From Thalassospira tepidiphila MCCC 1A03514 (GTDB lineage Bacteria; Pseudomonadota; Alphaproteobacteria; Rhodospirillales; Thalassospiraceae): 64,000 nt of DNA. The first letter of the stretch is position 1, and every line of letters begins with the position of its first letter. A program made the position numbers and the translations under genes. Below are positions 26,956 through 34,984 of this stretch, in pieces. The DNA lies in the NCBI RefSeq assembly GCF_001662875.1, contig NZ_JPVZ01000010.1, positions 78,693 through 142,692 of the forward strand. The letters run 5' to 3'. The notes under the pieces are model-generated. The model did no database searches, had not been told where the DNA came from, and was given only the letters and a program-made list of their open reading frames with translations.

Positions 26956-28028
26956 CGCAACACCCGCCCATGACACAGGATGATCGCAAAGGCCGGTGCA
27001 CCGATCAGCGCCGTGATAACCCCGATGGGCAGGACCTGACCATCAAGGATGATGCGCGATACAATATCGGCCGCCACAAGAAACACCGCCCCGATCAGAG
27101 CCGATGCCGGCAACAGAAATCCGTGCCGTGTTCCAACAAAGAACCGCGCGGCATGGGGAATGACCAACCCGACAAAGCCGATGGACCCGACGATACTGAC
27201 CATCACTGCGGTCATCGAGGCAGCAATGGCAATCAACACCACATAAACCCGGCGCACCGGCACACCAAGGGATGCTGCCGACTCCACACCAAAGGTAAAG
27301 GCATCAAGCGCACGGGAATACCAAAGGCAAACCAGCAAGCCGATAACGGCAACCGGCAGCGCAAGATAGACATCAGGCCATCGCACGCCACTTAGATTAC
27401 CAAGCAGCCAGAACATTACCCCGCGTGCCTCGTCCGCCGTGGCGGCCTTGGTCACGATGAAGGACGTTAACGCGTTAAACAGTTGTGATCCGGCTACCCC
27501 GGCAAGAATGATCGCACCGGCCCCGCGCCCGGCCGGAATGGCCAAAAGGGCAACAAACCCGAATGCCACCAGCGCGCCGACAAAGGCGCCAAGTGACAGG
27601 GAAACCATGCCCGCGCCAAACCCCAGAATGGCAACGCTGACTGCACCGGTCGATGCCCCGGCCGAAATCCCCAGCAAATAAGGATCAGCAAGGCTATTGC
27701 GCAAAAGTGCCTGCAACACTGCGCCGGACAGCGCAAGGGACGCCCCGCAGGCCGCCGCCACCATGGCGCGCGATATCCGGTAATTCCAGATGATCCCGGC
27801 ATCAATCGGATCAACGTCATAGCCCGCCTGCCAAAGATGATTGGCAATGGTCTGAAAGACGGTACCAAGGGGAATGTGTGTTTCCCCCTTGGCCGCGGCC
27901 ATTGCGATGACGCCAACAAGCAAAACCAAAGCACCAAGACTGACACCAGCCCGCGCAAGATATGCCCGACCCGCCAGCGATTGCCGAGGTGGCTGAACCG
28001 GCTGCTGCACTGGCGTTGTTTCAAACAT
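26952..28028 (-). CDS. FecCD/BtuC-family permease
   Basis: A 358-residue permease with about ten transmembrane helices. Family blocks are GASLALSGAVLQALLRNSLADPYLLGISAGA split over residues 95-130, and GFVGLVIPHAARFFVGTRHG in the C-terminal third. It forms the membrane channel for cobalamin, haem or siderophore-type substrates. The start at 28028 (MFETTPV) has GGAG 6 nt upstream. It overlaps the ATPase gene and follows the binding-protein gene by 40 nt. Confidence 0.93.
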   Translation of the reverse strand: MFETTPVQQPVQPPRQSLAGRAYLARAGVSLGALVLLVGVIAMAAAKGETHIPLGTVFQTIANHLWQAGYDVDPIDAGIIWNYRISRAMVAAACGASLALSGAVLQALLRNSLADPYLLGISAGASTGAVSVAILGFGAGMVSLSLGAFVGALVAFGFVALLAIPAGRGAGAIILAGVAGSQLFNALTSFIVTKAATADEARGVMFWLLGNLSGVRWPDVYLALPVAVIGLLVCLWYSRALDAFTFGVESAASLGVPVRRVYVVLIAIAASMTAVMVSIVGSIGFVGLVIPHAARFFVGTRHGFLLPASALIGAVFLVAADIVSRIILDGQVLPIGVITALIGAPAFAIILCHGRVLR

Positions 28029-28068
28029 TGAATTCTCCGGGCATATCATGCGCCTTTGGCAGTGCAGG

Positions 28069-29094
28069 TCAGTTCGAAGCGCTCAGTCTTTCGACGGCTT
28101 CGGCAAGTGTTTCAATACCATTGATCAGGCGGATGGTCGGATCCATCGACTGGGCGTCCATCACCACGATATTGCCATTGCGCACCGCCTTCATCTGACT
28201 TGCGACCGGATCGGTTTTCAGGAAGTCCATCTTGACCTGCCAGTCATCGGCCGGAAAACGCCGACGGCCCATTTTGCCAATCACAATGATATCAGGATTG
28301 GCGCGCGCGATGGTTTCCCAGCCAACGGTCGGCCATTCTTCATTGCTGTCGATGATGTTGCGAACACCAAGTTTACCGGCGATATAGCCCGCTGCACCGT
28401 TTTTGCCGGCCACATAGGGATCACTGTTGATTTCGGGACTGGAAAACCAGAAGACAGCGGATACGTTGTCATGGCCGCTTGCCGTCACACGCGCCAATGA
28501 GCTTTCCTGACGTTCCTTCAAGCTGGCAATCAGTGCGTCGCCGCGATCTTCGACATCAAAGATTTGCGCAAGATCGGAAATCTCGCGATAAATCAGATCC
28601 ATAGTGAAGCCTTCGTGACGCACCCCGTCACCGCCACCGGCATTGTCCTTGCCCACACAATCAGCGGGTGCGGTGTAGACCGGAATGGACAGTTCGTTGA
28701 ACTGTTCGGTGGTGCCAACGGTGCCCTTGGGCCCGACATGCCACTGATACTGGGTGGCAACCAGTTGCGGCTTTTGCGCGACAACGGTTTCGAACCCCGG
28801 ATCATTGTCGGCCAGACGCGGCACAGATGCGTTGACGTCCTTGAATTCATCCATCACCGGGCCAAACCAGACACCCGTACCCTTGACCTTATCGGCCAGG
28901 CCCAACGAATAAAGAATTTCGGTCGTGCTTTGGCCCAGCGACACCACGCGTTCCGGGGCCGCATCAAATTGCAACACAGTGCCGCAGTTCTCGATACTGA
29001 CCGGATATTCGGTTGCGGACGCAAATGAAACAGATGAAATAAGACCAGCGGCAAACACCCCGACCGCCAGTACACGTTTATCGTGATTGATCAC
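28069..29094 (-). CDS. periplasmic binding protein of a cobalamin/metallophore ABC importer (BtuF/FepB-like)
   Basis: A 341-residue PF01497-type binding protein. It has a Sec signal peptide (to about residue 27, ATEYPV following), then ERVVSLGQSTTEILYSLGLADKVKG, the usual N-lobe start. Two cysteines in the mature protein (ENCG and ADCVGK) could pair. It heads a three-gene operon with permease and ATPase. A cobalamin riboswitch lies 240-416 nt upstream, and a Zur-box-like palindrome overlaps a promoter 76-110 nt upstream. Cobalamin or a corrinoid is the natural guess from the riboswitch; the Zur-like site raises zinc or a metallophore as an alternative. Confidence 0.85.
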   Translation of the reverse strand: MINHDKRVLAVGVFAAGLISSVSFASATEYPVSIENCGTVLQFDAAPERVVSLGQSTTEILYSLGLADKVKGTGVWFGPVMDEFKDVNASVPRLADNDPGFETVVAQKPQLVATQYQWHVGPKGTVGTTEQFNELSIPVYTAPADCVGKDNAGGGDGVRHEGFTMDLIYREISDLAQIFDVEDRGDALIASLKERQESSLARVTASGHDNVSAVFWFSSPEINSDPYVAGKNGAAGYIAGKLGVRNIIDSNEEWPTVGWETIARANPDIIVIGKMGRRRFPADDWQVKMDFLKTDPVASQMKAVRNGNIVVMDAQSMDPTIRLINGIETLAEAVERLSASN

Positions 29095-29169
29095 TTTTAG
29101 TTCCCTCTTGCTGATGGGCTGATCCGGGACCGTTTTGGATGATCCAGTTTCAACACATCGTCAAATGTT

Positions 29170-29186
29170 ATGTTATACCATAACAT
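29170..29186 (-). promoter_or_regulatory. Zur-box-like palindrome
   Basis: ATGTTAT-N3-ATAACAT, a perfect 7-bp inverted repeat with a 3-nt spacer. This matches the 17-bp core of bacterial Zur operators (ATGTTAT-AWT-ATAACAT). It overlaps the -10 region of the promoter at 29177-29204, the right place for zinc-dependent repression of the importer. Confidence 0.6.
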
Positions 29187-29204
29187 CAGTTTTGCTGCTG
29201 TCAA
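29177..29204 (-). promoter_or_regulatory. sigma70-type promoter of the ABC importer operon
   Basis: On the minus strand a perfect TTGACA (29199-29204), 16-bp spacer and TATGGT (29177-29182). It is about 80 bp upstream of the binding-protein ATG and lies downstream of the riboswitch. A transcript starting here would therefore not contain the riboswitch. Confidence 0.55.
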
Positions 29205-29332
29205 TGGACTGGCAAAAGTGTCAGGAGATGACGGAAGATGTCGGCCTTAAAGCTTAGAAAACCTGGGCTAAACTGTTGGGCCAAGACACGTACCGACATT
29301 CTCCGGGGCACCCCGCCCGGTCCGTCGTCTTC

Positions 29333-29510
29333 GTGTCGGCAGGTCTCCTGGCTTACGGGTCAACGCATTTTCCCTGGCCTTCCCGGGTTGATCCCAGTGG
29401 CATTGGTCAGAAAAATGCTCGCCGCCTACAGTTGCGGGGGCAGCTTCGGTTAATGAGCCAATATTCGGCCCATCTCGAATTCCCTTTATCCGATATTCGG
29501 ATACCGACAC
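29333..29510 (-). ncRNA. cobalamin riboswitch
   Basis: Read on the minus strand, the closing stem GTGTCGG/CCGACAC pairs 29504-29510 with 29333-29339. Inside are AAAGGGAA, CTGCCCCCGCAACTGTA, GCCACTGGG, CGGGAAGGC and the B12 box AGCCAGGAGACCTGCC (29338-29353), in the canonical order of cobalamin aptamers. The only gene downstream on this strand is the importer operon. I could not identify an expression platform with certainty: the region between the aptamer and the gene is 238 nt long and contains a second promoter. Confidence 0.95.
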
Positions 29511-29689
29511 GTCACGGTTAGATTAAACCAAAAACACGGTCAAGGAAATTGGCAGACCACCAGCGGCATTAACGCTGCGCCTCCATGCATAAAAAGCAAT
29601 TGATACGACCTTGAATTTGCCATGTTTCATCCCGATTACCTCCACACTGCCGGGTATGCTTTCCCGACACCTCAAACCACAGGAATGTG

Positions 29690-31297
29690 ATGAACATGAC
29701 GACTTCTGTTGAACGCAGACGCTTTTTGAAATCCATCGCGGCAGCCGGTCTTATCCTGCCGGGAATGTCGATCTATCAGCATGCTTTGGCAGATGTCGAC
29801 GGCCTTGATCTGGGTTCGGCACAGCCGTTTGATTTTGCCGATTTGATTGCACGCGCCAAATCCATGGCCGCATCGGCATATGAAGCACCCGTTGCGCCAA
29901 ACCCGGACATTGTCGGCAAAATCGATTACGACACCCATGGCAAGCTGCATTACAAACGCGACCATTCGCCGTTTTCCGATGGGTCGGGCACCTATCCGCT
30001 GACCTTCTTCCATCTGGGTATGTATTTCGCCAAACCGGTGCATATGTACCTTCTGGAAAACGGGCAGGCGCGCGAAGTGATCTACAAGCCCGAATACTTT
30101 GACATGCCCGAAGACAGCATTGCCCGACAGTTGCCCGCCAATAGCGGCTTTGCCGGTTTCCGCCTGCATGAAAATCAGGCGCGCGATGACTGGAAGACCC
30201 AGGACTGGGCAGCGTTTCTTGGCGCATCGTACTTCCGCGCGATTGGGGATCAAGGCCAATATGGCCTGTCGGCGCGAGGCATTGCGGTCAATACGGCGAC
30301 CTCGGTGCCCGAAGAATTCCCAGATTTCCGTCAGTTCTTTATCGAACCGGCCAAAAATCCCGAAGACCCGGTGACGGTCTATGCCCTGCTGGATGGCCCC
30401 AGCATCACGGGGGCTTATAAATTCCTGCTTTATCGCGGCGAAGGGGTCACGATGGATGTCGAAAAACATCTGTTTTTGCGCCGTGACATCGAACGGCTTG
30501 GCATCGCACCGCTGACCAGCATGTTCTGGTATTCCGAACAGAACAAATCGTTCCGCTTTGACTGGCGTCCGGAAGTGCATGACAGCGACGGGCTGGAGCT
30601 TTGGACCGGCGGCGGCGAACGCATATGGCGACAGCTGAACAACCCGGAAACCATCCGCGCATCTGCGTTTGGTGACAATAACCCGCGTGGTTTTGGTCTG
30701 ATGCAGCGCGATCGCGATGTGGAAAACTATCTGGATGGTGTGCGTTATCACCGCCGCCCCAGCCTGTGGGTCGAACCGCAGGGCGATTGGAATGACGGTG
30801 CGGTTCAGTTGATCGAAATCCCGACCGACGATGAAATCCACGATAACATTGCCGCCTTCTGGGTCCCGAATGGCCCCGCCAAGGCGGGCAACAGCTATCA
30901 GTTCAAATACCGTCTGTACTGGCAGGCCCATAACCCGTTCCCGGTCAAGGAACTGGCAACCGCAACCGCAACCCGCATGGGCCGTGGCGGGGAGCCCGGC
31001 ACCAACCGGCCCAAGGACGAAATCAAGTTTTCCGTCGAGTTCGAAGGCGAGGTTCTGGGAACCCTTGCCTACGGCGAATTCCCCGAAGTGGTTGTGACAT
31101 CCTCGCGCGGGGAGATTGTCCGCACCAAGATCGAACCGATCATGGATACCCGCATCTGGCGGGCGGCCTTTGACCTGAAGGCCGCGGGCAATGATCCGGT
31201 TGACCTGCGCATGTATCTGAAACGCGGTGACGAACCGCTCAGTGAAACCTGGATGTTCCAGCACCTGCCGGCCGTTGGCAACCAGCAACAGGGTTAG
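29690..31297 (+). CDS. periplasmic glucan biosynthesis protein, OpgD/OpgG family
   Basis: A 535-residue MdoG-family protein acting on osmoregulated periplasmic glucans. The N-terminus carries a twin-arginine signal (ERRRFLKS, then a hydrophobic stretch and ALA around residue 34), as in E. coli OpgD rather than Sec-exported OpgG. The mature part is collinear with the family (FDFADLIARAKSMA at its start; DAERPRG-like FGDNNPRGFGLMQRDRDVENY near the middle). opgH is not adjacent. The start at 29690 has AGGAA 4 nt upstream; ATG 29696 is an alternative. It is divergent from the riboswitch-controlled operon. Confidence 0.9.
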   Translation: MNMTTSVERRRFLKSIAAAGLILPGMSIYQHALADVDGLDLGSAQPFDFADLIARAKSMAASAYEAPVAPNPDIVGKIDYDTHGKLHYKRDHSPFSDGSGTYPLTFFHLGMYFAKPVHMYLLENGQAREVIYKPEYFDMPEDSIARQLPANSGFAGFRLHENQARDDWKTQDWAAFLGASYFRAIGDQGQYGLSARGIAVNTATSVPEEFPDFRQFFIEPAKNPEDPVTVYALLDGPSITGAYKFLLYRGEGVTMDVEKHLFLRRDIERLGIAPLTSMFWYSEQNKSFRFDWRPEVHDSDGLELWTGGGERIWRQLNNPETIRASAFGDNNPRGFGLMQRDRDVENYLDGVRYHRRPSLWVEPQGDWNDGAVQLIEIPTDDEIHDNIAAFWVPNGPAKAGNSYQFKYRLYWQAHNPFPVKELATATATRMGRGGEPGTNRPKDEIKFSVEFEGEVLGTLAYGEFPEVVVTSSRGEIVRTKIEPIMDTRIWRAAFDLKAAGNDPVDLRMYLKRGDEPLSETWMFQHLPAVGNQQQG

Positions 31298-31299
31298 GG

Positions 31300-32217
31300 T
31301 TAATGCGGGGCCATGTCAGCAGACTGGCTGGCCCCGCCCTGCCCAAGGATCGCCATGACATCGCGGATTGGCGGTGCGCCAAACATGCGGGCATATTCGC
31401 GACTGAACTGTGACGCGCTTTCATATCCGACCGCGTAGGCCGCAGATGCAGCATCCTTCATTTCGGCCAGCATGATCTGACGCGCCGTCGTCAGGCGGAG
31501 CCGCTTTTGGTATTGAAGCGGGCTCATGGCTGTCACCTGCTTGAAGTGGTGATGGAAGGAAGACGGGCTCATATTGGCGCGATTTGCCAGGTCTTCCACC
31601 TTCAGCGGCTTGTCGAAGTTATCCTTGATCAATTGAAGGGCGGCCGAGATCCGCTGCATGTTGCTGCCGCCGATAGCAAGCCCCGCAATCGCCGCCCCCT
31701 TGGCGGTACATAACAAGCGGTAATGCACTTCGCGCATCAAAAGCGGCAACATCACCGGCACATCATCGGGACGATCAAGCAGCTCAACCACGCGCAAGAC
31801 AGCATCGGTCAGGCTTTCGGTTGTCTTTTCGACAAAAAGCCCGCGTGTGCTTTCGCCATCTGCACCCATCTTGATGTCCATGTTGGCAACAAGTTCGCCG
31901 AGGATCTTCGCATCCAGATCAAGTGACAGGCTGCGATACGGCGCATCCTTGGCCGCCAGCGTCACATGGCCAACAAGTGGCAAATCGACCGATGCGGCCA
32001 GCAGTTGGCCGGGCTCATAGCGATAAAGCTCGTCCCCCAGCGTGACTTCCTTCGCGCCTGAGATAATCAGACACAGGCAAGGCTTGTAGATCGTCGGTAC
32101 CTTAAGGGTCGGGCCGGTTGATCGGAACATCCAGACCGGCTCAACAGCCGTGCGCACAGCGCCATCCGCCTCGCAGTATTTGTCAATCAGGTCACACAGC
32201 TTCTGATAGCTATCCAT
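31300..32217 (-). CDS. AraC-family transcriptional regulator
   Basis: A 305-residue regulator: an N-terminal cupin-like AraC_N domain (residues about 25-180) and a C-terminal pair of helix-turn-helices (MSPSSFHHHFKQVTAMSPLQYQKRLRL, split here, about 225-290). It starts at 32217 with AAGGG upstream. It is divergent from the SDR gene, 182 bp apart, an arrangement common for this AraC subgroup and a dehydrogenase it controls. Its stop lies 2 nt beyond the stop of the opgD-like gene, so these two are convergent. Confidence 0.92.
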   Translation of the reverse strand: MDSYQKLCDLIDKYCEADGAVRTAVEPVWMFRSTGPTLKVPTIYKPCLCLIISGAKEVTLGDELYRYEPGQLLAASVDLPLVGHVTLAAKDAPYRSLSLDLDAKILGELVANMDIKMGADGESTRGLFVEKTTESLTDAVLRVVELLDRPDDVPVMLPLLMREVHYRLLCTAKGAAIAGLAIGGSNMQRISAALQLIKDNFDKPLKVEDLANRANMSPSSFHHHFKQVTAMSPLQYQKRLRLTTARQIMLAEMKDAASAAYAVGYESASQFSREYARMFGAPPIRDVMAILGQGGASQSADMAPH

Positions 32218-32399
32218 CGTAAAACCCTTTGTTTTCCATAGGCCCACTATACACCCGCCTTCACACGGACAAAGCACTCAATCTTCGATTTGGAGGATTA
32301 GGCAATCCAATTCGAGTTCTGTGTATTCATCAATCGGGGATTTATCGACAGAGTAAGCGCCACGAACAAACACCGACACACCAACCCAAGGAGCATGTC

Positions 32400-33146
32400 A
32401 TGTCGAACCCAATCAACCATGTCGAAAACAAGACCGTTATCATCACCGGGGCCAGCAGCGGCATTGGCGAAGCCACCGCCCGCCTTCTTGCATCCCGCGG
32501 GGCGAATGTGGTTCTTGGCGCACGCCGCACAGAACGCCTTGATGAGATTGCCACCGAAATCGAAGCTGCCGGCGGCCGTGCCATGGCCCGTTCGGTGGAT
32601 GTCACCAATGCCGATAGCGTCGAGGCACTGGTTTACAACGCAAACAACCTTTATGGCCGTGTGGATGCGATTTTCAACAATGCCGGCGTGATGCCGCTTG
32701 CCCCGATGTCGGCACTGAAAACCGACGAATGGGACAACATGATCAACGTCAATATTCGCGGTGTTCTGAACGGTATTGCAGCTGTTCTGCCGCTGTTTGA
32801 ACAACAGGGCGGCGGCCATGTCATCAACACCGCGTCCATTGCAGCACACAACGTTTATTCAAGTGCTGCTGTCTATTGCGGAACCAAATACGCGGTCTGG
32901 GCGATTTCCGAAGGCCTGCGTCAGGAAAGCACCAATGTCCGTGTCACCACCATTTCACCGGGCGTGGTCGAGACCGAACTTGGCCACGATATTTCCGATC
33001 CGAACAGCAAGGAGCTTCTGACCCAGTTCCGTCAGGTATCCCTTACCCCGGATGCCATTGCGCGCGCTGTGCTTTATGCCCTTGATCAGCCCGCAGATGT
33101 CGACATCAACGAAGTCATCGTCCGTCCGACGGCATCGGCGTTCTGA
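32400..33146 (+). CDS. short-chain dehydrogenase/reductase
   Basis: A 248-residue classical SDR: TGASSGIG cofactor loop (residues 16-23), NNAG (93-96) and the catalytic Ser146-Tyr159-x3-Lys163. Arg residues after beta2 (GARR) favour NADP(H). AAGGAG sits 7 nt before the ATG at 32400, which decides the start against the longer frame. The substrate is not predictable. It is coupled to the next gene by a TGATG overlap and probably regulated by the divergent AraC protein. Confidence 0.92.
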   Translation: MSNPINHVENKTVIITGASSGIGEATARLLASRGANVVLGARRTERLDEIATEIEAAGGRAMARSVDVTNADSVEALVYNANNLYGRVDAIFNNAGVMPLAPMSALKTDEWDNMINVNIRGVLNGIAAVLPLFEQQGGGHVINTASIAAHNVYSSAAVYCGTKYAVWAISEGLRQESTNVRVTTISPGVVETELGHDISDPNSKELLTQFRQVSLTPDAIARAVLYALDQPADVDINEVIVRPTASAF

Positions 33147-33496
33147 TGAAGATCATTCTGCAATCCTTGTGTTTTCTTTCCATGCTGGTGGTGTTCGCAT
33201 CACCAGCATGGGCCCAGCAGGAGGCCGGTATGAACAAAAGTGCTGAAATCGCCCCGCACCCGTATGTCGGCATGTGGGTGACCAAGGATGGTCATATCCG
33301 CCAGGAACTGCGTGCCGATGGCCGCTATGACGAGGCCCGTGGCACACGTCAGTCGGCCTATCAGGGCGACTATCAGGTTTCGGGGAACTACATCACCTAT
33401 CAGGATGACACCGGTTTTACTGCCGATGGCTATTTCGAAAATGATGTCCTGTATCACGGTGGCATGGTGATGTTCCGTGAAGTGCCGGAAAACTAA
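33146..33496 (+). CDS. exported Atu4866-domain protein
   Basis: A 116-residue small protein with a Sec signal peptide (LQSLCFLSMLVVFASPAWA, cut near residue 23). The mature domain, HPYVGMWVTKDGHIRQEL to DDTGFTADG and LYHGGMVMFRE, is the Atu4866 family, a small lipocalin-like beta barrel of unknown function often found beside SDR genes. Its ATG shares a base with the SDR stop codon, so the two are translated together. Confidence 0.8.
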   Translation: MKIILQSLCFLSMLVVFASPAWAQQEAGMNKSAEIAPHPYVGMWVTKDGHIRQELRADGRYDEARGTRQSAYQGDYQVSGNYITYQDDTGFTADGYFENDVLYHGGMVMFREVPEN

Positions 33497-33529
33497 GTTC
33501 CGACGCCACCCAACCGAACAATCAAATCC

Positions 33530-33982
33530 CTAGCGCAAGCTGCCAAAGAAATCCTTCAGAAGCTTAGTAGCCTCGACCTCGCCAATGCCACCATAGACTT
33601 CCGGACGGTGATGGCAGCTTGTGCTTTCAAACACGCGCGGGCCGTGATCAACGCCACCACCCTTCGGATCATAAGCCCCGAAATAAACCCGGCGCAGACG
33701 GGCAAATGAAATGGCGGTCGCGCACATCGGGCAAGGTTCAAGCGTGACGTAAAGATCGCAATTGGGAAGTCTTGGTTCGCCCTTGGCCCCGGCAGCGGCC
33801 CGGATGACGAGGATTTCGGCGTGTGCTGTTGGGTCGTTCATTTCCTCGGTCAGGTTTCCGGCGCGTGCCAAAACCTCGCCGCTATCAGCATCGACAAGAA
33901 CGGCACCGACGGGCACTTCGCCCCGGCGCGCGGCAGCACGGGCTTCTTCAAGTGCCATATCCATGTAGCTGTCTGCACTCAT
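33530..33982 (-). CDS. tadA: tRNA-specific adenosine deaminase
   Basis: A 150-residue zinc deaminase converting A34 to inosine in tRNA-Arg(ACG). The catalytic HAE is at residues 54-56 and the zinc cysteines are in PCPMC (83-87), with the family end FFGSLR. The length is usual. GGAAAG precedes the ATG at 33982. Confidence 0.95.
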   Translation of the reverse strand: MSADSYMDMALEEARAAARRGEVPVGAVLVDADSGEVLARAGNLTEEMNDPTAHAEILVIRAAAGAKGEPRLPNCDLYVTLEPCPMCATAISFARLRRVYFGAYDPKGGGVDHGPRVFESTSCHHRPEVYGGIGEVEATKLLKDFFGSLR

Positions 33983-34261
33983 GATCTTTCCATCCCACTT
34001 GGGCCATCTGACAAATCAGGTCGTTTGTCATGGCTGATCTTGTTTTTACTTCATTTTAGGGCGTTAGGATCCAGAGTGCTACCATGCAGATAATCGGTCA
34101 AGCGATGATCTGGCGGGTTGCTGGTGAAGCTTTACTGGCGAGGGCCCGCAGAAACGCATGGACCATCCGCGTGAATTGCCGTTGCCCTTAAAGGGTTACA
34201 CAGGTAGTTTCCGCGTGACTTTATTCGCGAACCTGTCACCAGCATCAAGGCTATTTCGATC
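33983..34261. other. intergenic region between tadA and the C26 amidotransferase gene
   Basis: A 279-bp divergent spacer. It holds an imperfect hairpin (ACAGGT and CGCG at 34200-34215 against CGCG and ACCTGT at 34226-34236) and a CCCTTAAAGGG palindrome near 34185. I looked for an SRP RNA here, because ffs sometimes lies near tadA, and did not find its conserved loop. No convincing gene. Confidence 0.35.
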
Positions 34262-34984
34262 ATGACCACGCGCAAGCCGATCATTGGTATCACACTCGAT
34301 TCCGAAGAACCGGGGGGCTATTCCAAATTCCCGTGGTATGCGCTGCGTGAAAACTATGCCGGTGCGGTGACCGAGGCAGGCGGCATTCCGATGCCTTTGC
34401 CCCACGAAGTGGAACTGGTTCCCGATCTGCTTGATCTGATTGACGGGCTGGTCGTGACCGGTGGCGCGTTTGACGTGGATCCGAGCCTGTTTGGTGCGAC
34501 GGAAAAGCACGACACGGTTGTCACCAAGGATCGGCGCACCAAATTTGAATGGGCGATGGCCGAAGGCGCGCTTGAGCGCGACATGCCGGTTCTTGGCATT
34601 TGCGGTGGTCAGCAGCTTTTGAACGTTATTCTGGGCGGGTCGCTGATCCAGCATATCCCGGACACGGTTGAAAACTGCCTGCCCCACGAACAGCCGAACC
34701 CGCGCAACGAGCCCGGCCATAATGTCACGGTCGAACCCGATACGCTTCTGGCGAAGATCGTTGGCGATGTGAAAAGTCTTTCGGTCAATTCCGCCCACCA
34801 TCAGGCGGTGGCGGGGGTTGGCCCGGATGTGATCATTAATTCCTATGCGCCTGATGGCGTGATCGAGGGGATTGAGCATCCGAAATATCGTTATTGTCTC
34901 GGGGTCCAGTGGCATCCCGAATTCCATATCAGTTCGGGCGATGCGAAGATTTTCGACGCCCTGATTTCCGAGGCCCGCAAATGA
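34262..34984 (+). CDS. class I glutamine-amidotransferase-like hydrolase (peptidase C26, PuuD-like)
   Basis: A 240-residue gamma-glutamyl hydrolase fold: nucleophile Cys114 in LGICGGQQLLN and the His218/Glu220 pair in QWHPE. The family includes PuuD, which hydrolyses gamma-glutamyl-GABA in putrescine degradation; no other puu genes are nearby, so the substrate is open. It overlaps rluB by 4 nt (ATGA). Confidence 0.88.
   Translation: MTTRKPIIGITLDSEEPGGYSKFPWYALRENYAGAVTEAGGIPMPLPHEVELVPDLLDLIDGLVVTGGAFDVDPSLFGATEKHDTVVTKDRRTKFEWAMAEGALERDMPVLGICGGQQLLNVILGGSLIQHIPDTVENCLPHEQPNPRNEPGHNVTVEPDTLLAKIVGDVKSLSVNSAHHQAVAGVGPDVIINSYAPDGVIEGIEHPKYRYCLGVQWHPEFHISSGDAKIFDALISEARK

Noticed and set aside
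29238..29453. Short plus-strand frame within the leader region
   Set aside because: It lies across the cobalamin riboswitch and has no family pattern or ribosome site.
29672..31288. Open frame of 538 codons opposite the opgD-like gene
   Set aside because: Antisense shadow of a well-supported gene; low-complexity composition and no start context.
33983..34261. Possible SRP RNA gene near tadA
   Set aside because: The conserved GGAAGGAAGCA-type loop is absent.
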